Assembly: GCF_004339245.1 (NCBI RefSeq)
Contig: NZ_SMGG01000003.1
Span: forward strand, 151,106 to 215,105
Direction of reading: 5' to 3'
DNA: 64,000 bases
Origin: Seleniivibrio woodruffii
Lineage (GTDB): Bacteria; Chrysiogenota; Deferribacteres; Deferribacterales; Geovibrionaceae
Shown: positions 17,919 through 26,422 of the stretch, in pieces
Layout of the letters: each line of letters starts with the position of its first letter
Numbering within the stretch: position 1 is the stretch's first letter
The notes under the pieces: model-generated
What the model was told of the DNA's origin: nothing
What the model saw: the letters and a program-made list of their open reading frames with translations, nothing else
Database searches by the model: none
Made by a program: the position numbers and the translations under genes

Positions 17919-19150
17919 AACAGGACAGAAAACTGACTGAATGCCGAATGTGCGGCAGCAGAAATATCATAGAGACAGTACGTTTTGCAGACGTCCCCTT
18001 CGGAGATAATTTTCACAAAGACCCGACCGGCGCAAAGACCGAAGAACTGCACGAACTGGCACTGGTTCTGTGTGAAGACTGCGGCAACGTTTTTCTGAAT
18101 ATTCTGGCCGATATAGAATCGATATACGAAAGGTATATCTACAGAACTTCAGTCTCTCAGGGGCTGGGCAACCATTTTGCCGGGATGGTGGCTGACTGCA
18201 TGCAGAAACGTAAACCGGATGCCGAATTCGTTGTTGAGATAGGAAGCAATGAAGGCCTTGTTCTTGAGGAATTCAAACGCTACGGAGTAAGAGTTCTCGG
18301 GATTGAGCCATCACCCGTTGCCTGTTTTGCTAAGGAAAGGGGAATCCTCACCCTCAAAGAGTATTTCACCTCCGGATTGGCAAAGCAAATCGTCGGCGAA
18401 CACGGCAAAGCAGATTTCATAATAGCTGCAAACGTCCTTGCCAACATACATGATCTGGACGATATAGCCGAAGGCTGCCGGACACTTCTTAAAGACGGCG
18501 GCGAACTGATAATCGAAAGTTCTTATTTCATGGCGGTGCTGCAAAACAATCTCATCGACACCATCTATCATGAGCATCTCTCCTACTTCACAATAACCGC
18601 CATAGGCAATTTCTTCAGAAAACACGGAATGGAACTGCACGACTATGAGATAAACAGCTCAAAGGGAGGCTCTGTCAGGTATTTCATTAAAAAAGGGTTT
18701 CCCGAAAACGGATTCAACCCGAAAATATCGAATGCAATACTGAAAGAACGTGAAGACGGGCTTTTTGACCCGCAAAAACATGACATGCTCAACAGAAACA
18801 CCGAAAAAATGCGCAGAAATCTGGAATTTCTGCTGAAAGACGGCAGAGAAACCGTTGTTTACGGTGCGTCAGTCGGTATTGTCACGATGATATACCTGCT
18901 TAACCTGAAAGATAAAATCCGGTTTATAGTAGACGATAACCCCATAAAAACAGGGACATTCAGTCCACATGCCGCACTGGAGGTAAAATCTCCTGAAATT
19001 ATCCGTGAAGGCGGGTATAGAGTTATAATATGTGCATGGCGGTTCATCGACAGCATCGCAGAAAGGCAGCCCTTCATAAAGAATGCCCGTGATATATACG
19101 TCACAGATCTGCCCTCTGCGGAAATAAGGGAATGGAGCGGAAATGTCTGA
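17915..19150 (+). CDS. Sugar C-methyltransferase family protein
   Basis: 411 residues in the three-part layout of NDP-hexose C-methyltransferases: an N-terminal zinc site (C10, C13, C53, C56), a SAM-binding core (V-EIGSNEGLVLEEF, GIEPSP), the diagnostic IYHEHLSYF motif, and a C-terminal Rossmann-like domain from about residue 309 (VVYGASVGIVTMIYL, FIVDDNP). These enzymes add a methyl branch to a keto-sugar carbon (e.g. TylCIII in mycarose synthesis). This implies a branched-chain sugar in the product. The C-terminal domain has relatives elsewhere in this island. Confidence 0.88.
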   Translation: MKQDRKLTECRMCGSRNIIETVRFADVPFGDNFHKDPTGAKTEELHELALVLCEDCGNVFLNILADIESIYERYIYRTSVSQGLGNHFAGMVADCMQKRKPDAEFVVEIGSNEGLVLEEFKRYGVRVLGIEPSPVACFAKERGILTLKEYFTSGLAKQIVGEHGKADFIIAANVLANIHDLDDIAEGCRTLLKDGGELIIESSYFMAVLQNNLIDTIYHEHLSYFTITAIGNFFRKHGMELHDYEINSSKGGSVRYFIKKGFPENGFNPKISNAILKEREDGLFDPQKHDMLNRNTEKMRRNLEFLLKDGRETVVYGASVGIVTMIYLLNLKDKIRFIVDDNPIKTGTFSPHAALEVKSPEIIREGGYRVIICAWRFIDSIAERQPFIKNARDIYVTDLPSAEIREWSGNV

Positions 19151-19874
19151 CAAAAAACTCTGCCTCATAATCGGCGGCTCGAAAGGTACAGGACTTGTTG
19201 CTGCAAAGCATTATCTGGCAAACGGATGGGAAGTTGTGTCCGCTTCAAGAAACCTGCCGGAAAAACCGGCCGATGGGATACGGTTTCTCACGCTTAAGGA
19301 CAGCAGCAGTGATTCATGCCGCAAGGTTCTGAATATGCTGGGGCAGCCTGTTGACGCTGTCATCTTCTCGCAGAAGTTCAGAGGCGCAGGCGACAGTTGG
19401 GCAGGCGAGCTTGATACAGGAATGACCCTTACAAAAAATATGATAGAGACGGCCGCAGATGGTTTTTTTGCATCCAAAGCCTCTGTTGTAATAATTGGTT
19501 CAGCCGCTCAGGATTTTTATGCGGAGGAACAGCCTGTATCCTACCATGCCGCCAAGGCTGCTCTGGCTCAGATGGCTGTTTATTATGCAAACTCTCTCGG
19601 AAAGAAAGGCGTAAGGGTAAACGGCATTCTATGCGGAGCGGTAAAAAAACCTGAAAATACAACATATTATGAAGACGAGAAGATGAAGAAAATCTATGAA
19701 ACAATATCACCTCTGGGAAGAATGTGTGAAGCGGAGGATATAGCAGGTGCCGCTTTTTTTCTTACCGGCAGTTCTGCATCATATATAACAGGTCACGTGC
19801 TGAAAGTAGATGGAGGGATCTCCACCGTTTCCCACGAAAGTCTGGTAAAAAAAATCTGGGACATTAAACGATGA
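19143..19874 (+). CDS. Short-chain dehydrogenase/reductase
   Basis: 243 residues. The cofactor motif is G11-GSKGTG, with S120, Y134 and K138 (YHAAK) forming the catalytic set and a C-terminal GHVLKVDGG. It is only distantly similar to the SDR at 15587. It follows the C-methyltransferase with an eight-base overlap, so reduction of a C-methylated keto-sugar is a reasonable guess. Such a ketoreduction follows C-methylation in known deoxysugar pathways. Confidence 0.86.
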   Translation: MSDKKLCLIIGGSKGTGLVAAKHYLANGWEVVSASRNLPEKPADGIRFLTLKDSSSDSCRKVLNMLGQPVDAVIFSQKFRGAGDSWAGELDTGMTLTKNMIETAADGFFASKASVVIIGSAAQDFYAEEQPVSYHAAKAALAQMAVYYANSLGKKGVRVNGILCGAVKKPENTTYYEDEKMKKIYETISPLGRMCEAEDIAGAAFFLTGSSASYITGHVLKVDGGISTVSHESLVKKIWDIKR

Positions 19875-21010
19875 ACAAATATATCGAATATTACTCAAAA
19901 AAGAACGTTTCACCCGTAAAACAGGATATCAGCGACATCAGCGGCCATATTGAAAGACGTCTGGCTCTCTACAGACTGCTGGGAGTAACCCCTGCAACAC
20001 TGAAAGGCTCAAGAGTGCTCGAGGTTGGACCTGGCAGCGGGTATAACTCAGTGGTGACAGCCAGTTGCAAGCCCGCCGAATATTCTCTGGTCGAACCTAA
20101 CCTGACCGGATACCGGGAAATGCTGGAGCTTTTCGGCAGATTCGATTTTTCAGGAACCCGTCTGTCTTTTAACAACGTCACGCTTGAAAATTTCAATGAA
20201 AAACCTTTCGACGTGGTTCTCTGCGAGGGGCTTATCCCCGGTCTGGACGATAAAGCCGGATTCCTGAAAAAACTTACGTGTTTTGCAGAGGACAAAGGCT
20301 CTGTACTTGTTATAACCTGCATCGACACCATAAGCATATTTTTTGAAAACGCACGACGATATCTTGCAAAAAAGATAATCGACAAACATGGTATAACCGA
20401 TTTTGACAAACAGGTGGATCATCTCTGCGTCATTTTTGAAAAGCATCTTAAAACTTTAAAAGGGGTCACCAGATTCACCACGGACTGGGTTATCGATGCT
20501 ATCCTGAACCCTGCGGCGGCAAACCACGACTTCTCTTTCAGAGATGCCATGGAGGTTCTGAGGGATGATTTCTTCTTTCTCGGCGCATCACCCGACATTT
20601 TCACCAATACCGTCTGGTACAAAAATCTGCCGCACGACCCCAAAGACTACAACAATATATACGAGACCCAGTTCGCCGAGCTCTGGCATAACCTTATCCA
20701 CTACAAGATCAGTGAACAGCCCAGAGAAGCGGAGAAAAACATAAAACTTTTCAATATCTGCACCGAGTTCAATGATGCCATTAATAAGAATATATTCGAA
20801 AATGCAGACAACGACGGAAAAATCATCAGCCTCCTCTCTGATGCCGCTGAGAATCTGAGTTCAGCCGCAAATGTTTATGAGGCAATACGTCAGTTTACGG
20901 ATATACTCAATTCAGAATGTTTCAACGCAGACGAGATGATGCAGAAATATCCCCTGTTCTGCGAAGCGTTCGGAAGAGGGCAGCAATATTTCAGCTTTGT
21001 GAGGAAATGA
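19871..21010 (+). CDS. SAM-dependent methyltransferase with C-terminal extension
   Basis: 379 residues. V49-LEVGPGSGYNS is a clear SAM motif, and FDVVLCEGLIPGLDDK follows in the motif II/III region. The last about 190 residues are a helical extension without a recognised domain. It overlaps the upstream SDR by four bases. The next gene's ribosome site (GAGGA) sits at its very end. Target unknown. Confidence 0.75.
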   Translation: MNKYIEYYSKKNVSPVKQDISDISGHIERRLALYRLLGVTPATLKGSRVLEVGPGSGYNSVVTASCKPAEYSLVEPNLTGYREMLELFGRFDFSGTRLSFNNVTLENFNEKPFDVVLCEGLIPGLDDKAGFLKKLTCFAEDKGSVLVITCIDTISIFFENARRYLAKKIIDKHGITDFDKQVDHLCVIFEKHLKTLKGVTRFTTDWVIDAILNPAAANHDFSFRDAMEVLRDDFFFLGASPDIFTNTVWYKNLPHDPKDYNNIYETQFAELWHNLIHYKISEQPREAEKNIKLFNICTEFNDAINKNIFENADNDGKIISLLSDAAENLSSAANVYEAIRQFTDILNSECFNADEMMQKYPLFCEAFGRGQQYFSFVRK

Positions 21011-22638
21011 TGAAAAAACTTCTGGTTACAGCCGTTTGGGGCAGGACATATTTCGACACTTTTTTAAAATTCTGCCTGCCGAGTCTGTTGTCACCGGAAA
21101 ACCTCCCTTCGCTGAAGCCTTACAGCGAAAATTTCTTCGCAATCTGTACCACAAAAGATCTCTGGGACTATTTCCTTACAACCGAAGCATATAAAAATGT
21201 TTCAGAGTATGCTGTTCCCGTTTTTTATCCGGTTGAGGAACATCTTAATAAAAAGTACGACACCACAGGCAACTTAACCTATGCTGTCATGACAGCTGTT
21301 CACAACGGGGTCATGCTGGAATACCAGAACGACTACGCATATGTATTCGTAATGCCCGACACTCTCTGGTTCGATGGAGCACTCTGCAATGTTCTGAAAC
21401 CGCTGAACGAGGGAAAAAGAGCGGTCTATGCATTCGGAATGCATCTGGACATGGGTGCGCTGGAAAAATATACGGCAAATATGACGAATGGCGTCATTAA
21501 GATTTCATCCGAACAGACCTGTTCGCTTACATTAAAAAACCTTCACGGCATATCAGAAAGCTCATTGATAAACTCAAAAAACTTCATAGCAAACGGAAAT
21601 TTCTACATTTCCGATGAAGACAGGACAACAGCCGTACTCAAAATGGCATACCTGACACCTGCCGTGGTCTACCCCTATAAAAAGCTGATCCCGGTAAAAC
21701 CGGAACAGACCATCGATAACGGCAGTTTTGTGAATGACAACATAGACGACCAAAACCTGATAAGCATAATCTCCGACTCACGGGAGTTTATAATGATAGC
21801 CATCGACTCTCAGGAAACAAAGCCATGGGGAGCGGGCAGCAGAGGAATAAATTATCTGGACGTAGCTTTCTATGTCTCCAGATACATTGCGGACTACGCC
21901 TTTGATTTCTATAAGCATTCATGCCGCATATATACCGGACAAAAAACTGACGGACACGAAGCTTTGCAGGAAAAACTGGAATCCTTTATGAATAAAGTCC
22001 GTCTTGTTCTGAAATATAAGCAGTTCTTTTACGACTGGCATGAGGTTCAGCTGGAAATTATCCGCAAAAATGATGTTGGCCTTCATATGAAAAATATAGC
22101 CGATCTGTTCAGCAACCTTTTAAACGATGATGAAATATATTCCTGTCTGAACATAGACAGAGCCGATGCTCAAAGATATCTGCAAAAGCTGCTTTCGGCA
22201 ATTAATGATGAAAACATCAGATACATGGACTTTTTTAACACAACAAGGTATATCATGAACCTGTTCGGCAGCGGTGAGTTTTTCCAGAGCCTTCTTGATG
22301 AATACCGCAAAGGTTCGGAGCTGATTGATGAATTCACGGAAAAATCTGTTCCGTTTTATATTTTTTCAGCAGGGGACGACACCAGAATGTATCTGAAAAT
22401 GTTCGGCCTCTCTAATAAAAACGTAATGGCCATCATTGACGACAATCCGAAATACGAAGGTACGACTCTGAACGGTATACCGGTTATAAAAACACCGCAG
22501 AATCCGGAGAACTTAAACGATGCCGAAAACATCATTATAATATCAACAAAATTCGGCAGTGTTATTTACAACAAGCTTATGGAACTGGGATACGAAAAAG
22601 CCGGCTTCCATCTGCATATTATTCGAAGACATGTCTGA
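21010..22638 (+). CDS. Putative glycosyltransferase-like protein with C-terminal Rossmann-like domain
   Basis: 542 residues. The N-terminus (VTAVWGRTYFDTFLKFCLPSLL and later VFVMPDTLWFDG) resembles a poorly characterised family often found in glycan clusters, with possible GT-A character around the PDT segment; this is tentative. A helical middle follows. From about residue 448 (FYIFSAGDDTRMYL, IIDDNP, GIPVI) there is a Rossmann-like module shared with three other island proteins. The GAGGA ribosome site favours ATG 21010; ATG 21007 is possible. Confidence 0.6.
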   Translation: MKKLLVTAVWGRTYFDTFLKFCLPSLLSPENLPSLKPYSENFFAICTTKDLWDYFLTTEAYKNVSEYAVPVFYPVEEHLNKKYDTTGNLTYAVMTAVHNGVMLEYQNDYAYVFVMPDTLWFDGALCNVLKPLNEGKRAVYAFGMHLDMGALEKYTANMTNGVIKISSEQTCSLTLKNLHGISESSLINSKNFIANGNFYISDEDRTTAVLKMAYLTPAVVYPYKKLIPVKPEQTIDNGSFVNDNIDDQNLISIISDSREFIMIAIDSQETKPWGAGSRGINYLDVAFYVSRYIADYAFDFYKHSCRIYTGQKTDGHEALQEKLESFMNKVRLVLKYKQFFYDWHEVQLEIIRKNDVGLHMKNIADLFSNLLNDDEIYSCLNIDRADAQRYLQKLLSAINDENIRYMDFFNTTRYIMNLFGSGEFFQSLLDEYRKGSELIDEFTEKSVPFYIFSAGDDTRMYLKMFGLSNKNVMAIIDDNPKYEGTTLNGIPVIKTPQNPENLNDAENIIIISTKFGSVIYNKLMELGYEKAGFHLHIIRRHV

Positions 22639-22653
22639 CAGGAGTTTATTTAA

Positions 22654-24480
22654 ATGGACAACAATTACGGGAGTGTCTGGTCTAACGCCATCAGAGCAAT
22701 CAATGATATTCTCAAAAAGGATATCTCTGATGAATACCGCTTCGGCGAAATTCTTTCGACCGGATTTTTTACTCAGCTCACATCATATAAAGACCCTGAG
22801 TTCAACGGCAGTCTGACCGACTGGTACATCGATTTTCTCAAAAACGAATATGTATTCAGCATAGAAAACCTGCCCGATGCTTCACAGGAGGCATCCTTCT
22901 TTCCTGAACATCTTCTGGTCAGGCGCAACGGAATGCTCCTCAGCACCGATATGCTCAGGTATGTTGCATACTGCCTGAAACTGAAGGAAAACAGCACAAA
23001 AATCGGAACTGTCCTTGAAATAGGCAGCGGATACGGCGGATTTGCCAGAATAATGAAGGCGTTCACTCCTGACGTCAGGATATGTCTTACTGACATTAAT
23101 GAGTCCCTGAAATGTGCCGAGATATACCTGAGAAAATCATGCCCTGAAGCAAGAATATCATGGGATATAGCGGATGCCGATGCCGACTTCATTCTGATAC
23201 CTGTGGAGAATGCTCAGAGAGATCTTTCGGGCAGACAGTTTGACCTCGCAGTCAATATCTGGTCTCTTGGTGAAATGCCCGACGCATATACATCTTTTTG
23301 GATGGATCTCATTCAGGCAGGACACATAGAACGTTTTTTCACCATCAACTCCTTCATGGCTCCCGTGGTGTACGGAACGTCCGACAGAACCGGAATCGGC
23401 AACTGGCTTTTCAGGATTGACGAAAAATGGGAAATAGAATATTTCGAAACCGACCCCAAGGTACATCAGTGCCCGCTAATCATGGATTTTCCCAAAGGAG
23501 TGGCAATAATAGGCCGCAGGACACGCTTGGACAGCGAACTTTCTCAGCTGAAAAAGGCCGCAGAAAGACGTTTTCAGCCTGTTTTGCAATATGACTGGGT
23601 CAGATCGGCCCTGTCCGGCTGCAAGCTCGACGACGGAACGTATGACATCACAAAGTTGTCAATGTCCGTGGCCGAAAGGACACGCTCCTATATTGGCCAT
23701 TTCCGGATCGGTTCAGGCATCGATGACACTTTTTTCCGCATATGGGATCATTACAGGCACACCGGAGACAAGCTTCCGGCATCACTCATGGTCGTCTATC
23801 TCTCGCTTGCAGGCAGATTCGGCAGAGGAGAGTGCTCAAAAGAGGAACTGATACTTCTGAAAAAGCTGCCGAAAGGGCATCTCCATAAGCACTATTCAGT
23901 TTTCCTTAACGAAAAGACGCAGGATACGATTACTGCATACGGCAGAATCCTCAGCATACAAAGTGCATGCGATGAAGCCATCCGGTTTCTGGATAGCGGC
24001 TCTCTTGACAAAGCTCAGGAGTTATTTTTCCAAGTCGCCTCAGCCAATCCCCAGCATGCCGACGTATGGCACTATCTGTCCCGAATAGCCATGAATAAAA
24101 AGGACTATGCGGCAGCATCGGCTTATGCCGCACACGTCTGCTTCCTATATCCGGTTTACCGCACATACCACGAATCATTCTTCAATGCGGTTGAACTGCT
24201 GAAAAATAAACGTCCGGATATGCAAGGTATCCTATCGGACAGGATTCCTCCGACAGCCTTTGCAACTCATGCATATGAATGCCACCTGCGCCAGACTGAG
24301 AAGGATATGGGTTATCAGGAAGGCTTTCTGCTTATGATTTTGGCCGGAGATGGCCGTCTGTATTTCAAATCAATGGCCGAAAAATGCCGCAACGAAAACC
24401 TGCATATGCAGGCAGATGCATTTGAGAAGGCATACGTGCGCTACAAAATCAGACAGCACAAAAAAACAGATCCGGAATAA
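22654..24480 (+). CDS. Putative sugar O-methyltransferase with C-terminal TPR-like region
   Basis: 608 residues. The SAM motif V120-LEIGSGYGGFA and the surrounding layout match a family annotated as putative sugar O-methyltransferases. After about residue 320 the protein becomes helical. A tetratricopeptide-like stretch (SLDKAQELFFQVASANPQ, then ADVWHYLSRIAMNKKDYAAA) suggests a protein-protein contact module. It lies 15 bases after the previous gene. Sugar methylation is the most likely role; the TPR part could dock the acceptor or partner transferases. Confidence 0.72.
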   Translation: MDNNYGSVWSNAIRAINDILKKDISDEYRFGEILSTGFFTQLTSYKDPEFNGSLTDWYIDFLKNEYVFSIENLPDASQEASFFPEHLLVRRNGMLLSTDMLRYVAYCLKLKENSTKIGTVLEIGSGYGGFARIMKAFTPDVRICLTDINESLKCAEIYLRKSCPEARISWDIADADADFILIPVENAQRDLSGRQFDLAVNIWSLGEMPDAYTSFWMDLIQAGHIERFFTINSFMAPVVYGTSDRTGIGNWLFRIDEKWEIEYFETDPKVHQCPLIMDFPKGVAIIGRRTRLDSELSQLKKAAERRFQPVLQYDWVRSALSGCKLDDGTYDITKLSMSVAERTRSYIGHFRIGSGIDDTFFRIWDHYRHTGDKLPASLMVVYLSLAGRFGRGECSKEELILLKKLPKGHLHKHYSVFLNEKTQDTITAYGRILSIQSACDEAIRFLDSGSLDKAQELFFQVASANPQHADVWHYLSRIAMNKKDYAAASAYAAHVCFLYPVYRTYHESFFNAVELLKNKRPDMQGILSDRIPPTAFATHAYECHLRQTEKDMGYQEGFLLMILAGDGRLYFKSMAEKCRNENLHMQADAFEKAYVRYKIRQHKKTDPE

Positions 24481-24485
24481 CAGAC

Positions 24486-25277
24486 ATGCACAGACTTGTC
24501 CTCTGCAAAGAAAAAGAAGAATATAAAGATTGTGCCCAGAGCTTTATAGACATGCACAGACTCCACGGCATAAACAGTGCCTTCAGCAGCAGCGGTTCGT
24601 CCGATGAAATAATCCATGCGCTCAAAGCTGAAGGGAGATTTATCTTTGGTTCAGACAAGCCCATTGAACAACAGCAGTTCAGATTTCTGCTGAACCTTCT
24701 GGAAAATACCGAAGACACCGTATATCTTTCCAGAACCGACCTCCCTGAAGATATTGAACTGCCAGCCAGCCTTAAGGACAGGTTTGTGGTCACCCGTTTT
24801 CTCAGCATTGAAAAATACATAAAAATAACAGACTGCTACATCCATTTTTATGACAAAATACTCTTTCAGACCTGCGGGGAAGATCTTAAATGCATAACAG
24901 CCGCAAATCCTCTGAAAATGCCGGATAAAACTGCTCTGGAAGTGTTCGACACTCTGTACGCCACGGCTAAACCGGAGCATATAATGCTCTCTCTTCAGCT
25001 TGACAGGGCAGACTTCACCTCAGGATACGATATTTTCAAAGCCTGCATCGGAGAGCTGATCCCCGATGAGGAGTTCAGCAGGCTGGCAGCCAGCAAAAGG
25101 CGCGGGGCTGATTACATGCTGGAACTTTTCAGGCTTGCCGCAAAATATCCGGCATTAAAAAAGCGTCTGATATCAATTTCGTCCCGAACCATCAGACTCG
25201 CCAGACAGGATATCACTCTTAAAAAGACTGTAAGCCTGTCGGACATACTGTTTGGAAAAGAATCTCAGGAACTGTGA
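24486..25277 (+). CDS. Unrecognised protein, 263 residues
   Basis: I do not recognise this family. The protein is soluble, without signal peptide or membrane segment, and has one Ser/Gly-rich stretch (residues 33-40) and a basic C-terminus (KKRLISISSRTIRLAR). It is placed five bases after the O-methyltransferase gene and one base before the GT2 gene in the same frame direction. The tight packing and codon style like its neighbours argue that it is real and part of the island. Confidence 0.6.
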   Translation: MHRLVLCKEKEEYKDCAQSFIDMHRLHGINSAFSSSGSSDEIIHALKAEGRFIFGSDKPIEQQQFRFLLNLLENTEDTVYLSRTDLPEDIELPASLKDRFVVTRFLSIEKYIKITDCYIHFYDKILFQTCGEDLKCITAANPLKMPDKTALEVFDTLYATAKPEHIMLSLQLDRADFTSGYDIFKACIGELIPDEEFSRLAASKRRGADYMLELFRLAAKYPALKKRLISISSRTIRLARQDITLKKTVSLSDILFGKESQEL

Positions 25278-25278
25278 T

Positions 25279-26412
25279 ATGAAAGAAGATACTGCCGAAA
25301 ATAGAACCATAAGTGTTATAATTCCCGCCTTTAACCGTCCGGAATCTCTCCGCAATTTTTTAGAAACGGTAAAAAAACAGTCTTATAAACATCTTGAGCT
25401 GATAGTGGCCGACGACTGTTCGGACGTTCCTTTGTCCGATGTCGTTGCCGACTATCCCGAAGTCATTTATCTCCGCAATGAAAAGAACCTCGGATATTCC
25501 GCCAACATGATAAATGCCATGAAATATGCATCCGGAGCATTTATCCATTTTGCTTCCGATGACGACGAAATGGGGGAAAGCTGTTTTTTCGAAAATGCAA
25601 TGGAGCGTTTTGACAGCTGTCCCGAAACCGATGCTGTATTCTCCAGACTTGAGATTCTCAGCTGCTACCGCAATATTGTGAACAGAAAAGACTTCAGCGA
25701 AACATTTACTCCAGAAGAGTTCTTTGAAATGCTCAAAAGCATCCGTTTTTCATTTCTCGACTATTTTGCCCTGAGCACATTCGTTTTCAAAAAAGAACTC
25801 CTGCACCTCACAGCCCCGTTTGTAACGGAAACTCCTGAATCAAACTCCATCGACATATCCACAATAATCAAATATACCGCTGCATGCCGCAGGATAGATT
25901 TCATAGACTGCGTCGGATACCGATGGCAAAAGTTCACCCCCGACTCACTCGGTAATGCGAAAAAGGATGATCTGGCCTATCAGACACTCTGCTCTGTTTC
26001 AGCTGTAGTGGATGTTTACCGTCATTTCAACGGCAGCGGAAAATACAAAGATCTGCTGAACGCATATGTTGAATACATTTTTCAGGCCATACTGGCAGAC
26101 TACTACTCTCTGAACATTGAAGAAAAAATAAAGGAGATTCCTGCTGCGGTACGGGGGCAAAGGGTATACGTTTATTGCAGAGGATGGGTTGGTCTGCGCA
26201 TTGAGGACCATCTGCGAAAGAACGGCATAAACATACTCGCCTTTATAGAGGATTTCAAATCTGCAAATGAAGACACCGTCAGCTTTGAAAAATTCCTTGA
26301 AGATGAGCGGCCGTGCACCGTTATAATTGCAAGCACAAAACACAGGGACGTGCTGAACATATATAAAAAGCTGAACAGACTTGCAAATATAACGATTATC
26401 GATCTTATTTGA
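25279..26412 (+). CDS. GT2-family glycosyltransferase with C-terminal Rossmann-like domain
   Basis: 377 residues. The N-terminal part is a GT-A transferase: ISVIIPAFNRPESL, LIVADDCSD, then FASDDDE as the metal-binding acidic motif. From about residue 294 (VYVYCRGWVGLRIEDHL ... FIEDFK ... VIIASTKHRDV) comes the module also seen at 29515, 21010 and 17915. The protein is alignable end to end with the 29515 product, so the two are paralogues. ATG 25279 follows the upstream stop by one base; the longer frame from 25252 overlaps it. Confidence 0.82.
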   Translation: MKEDTAENRTISVIIPAFNRPESLRNFLETVKKQSYKHLELIVADDCSDVPLSDVVADYPEVIYLRNEKNLGYSANMINAMKYASGAFIHFASDDDEMGESCFFENAMERFDSCPETDAVFSRLEILSCYRNIVNRKDFSETFTPEEFFEMLKSIRFSFLDYFALSTFVFKKELLHLTAPFVTETPESNSIDISTIIKYTAACRRIDFIDCVGYRWQKFTPDSLGNAKKDDLAYQTLCSVSAVVDVYRHFNGSGKYKDLLNAYVEYIFQAILADYYSLNIEEKIKEIPAAVRGQRVYVYCRGWVGLRIEDHLRKNGINILAFIEDFKSANEDTVSFEKFLEDERPCTVIIASTKHRDVLNIYKKLNRLANITIIDLI

Positions 26413-26422
26413 GGTTTTGCGG

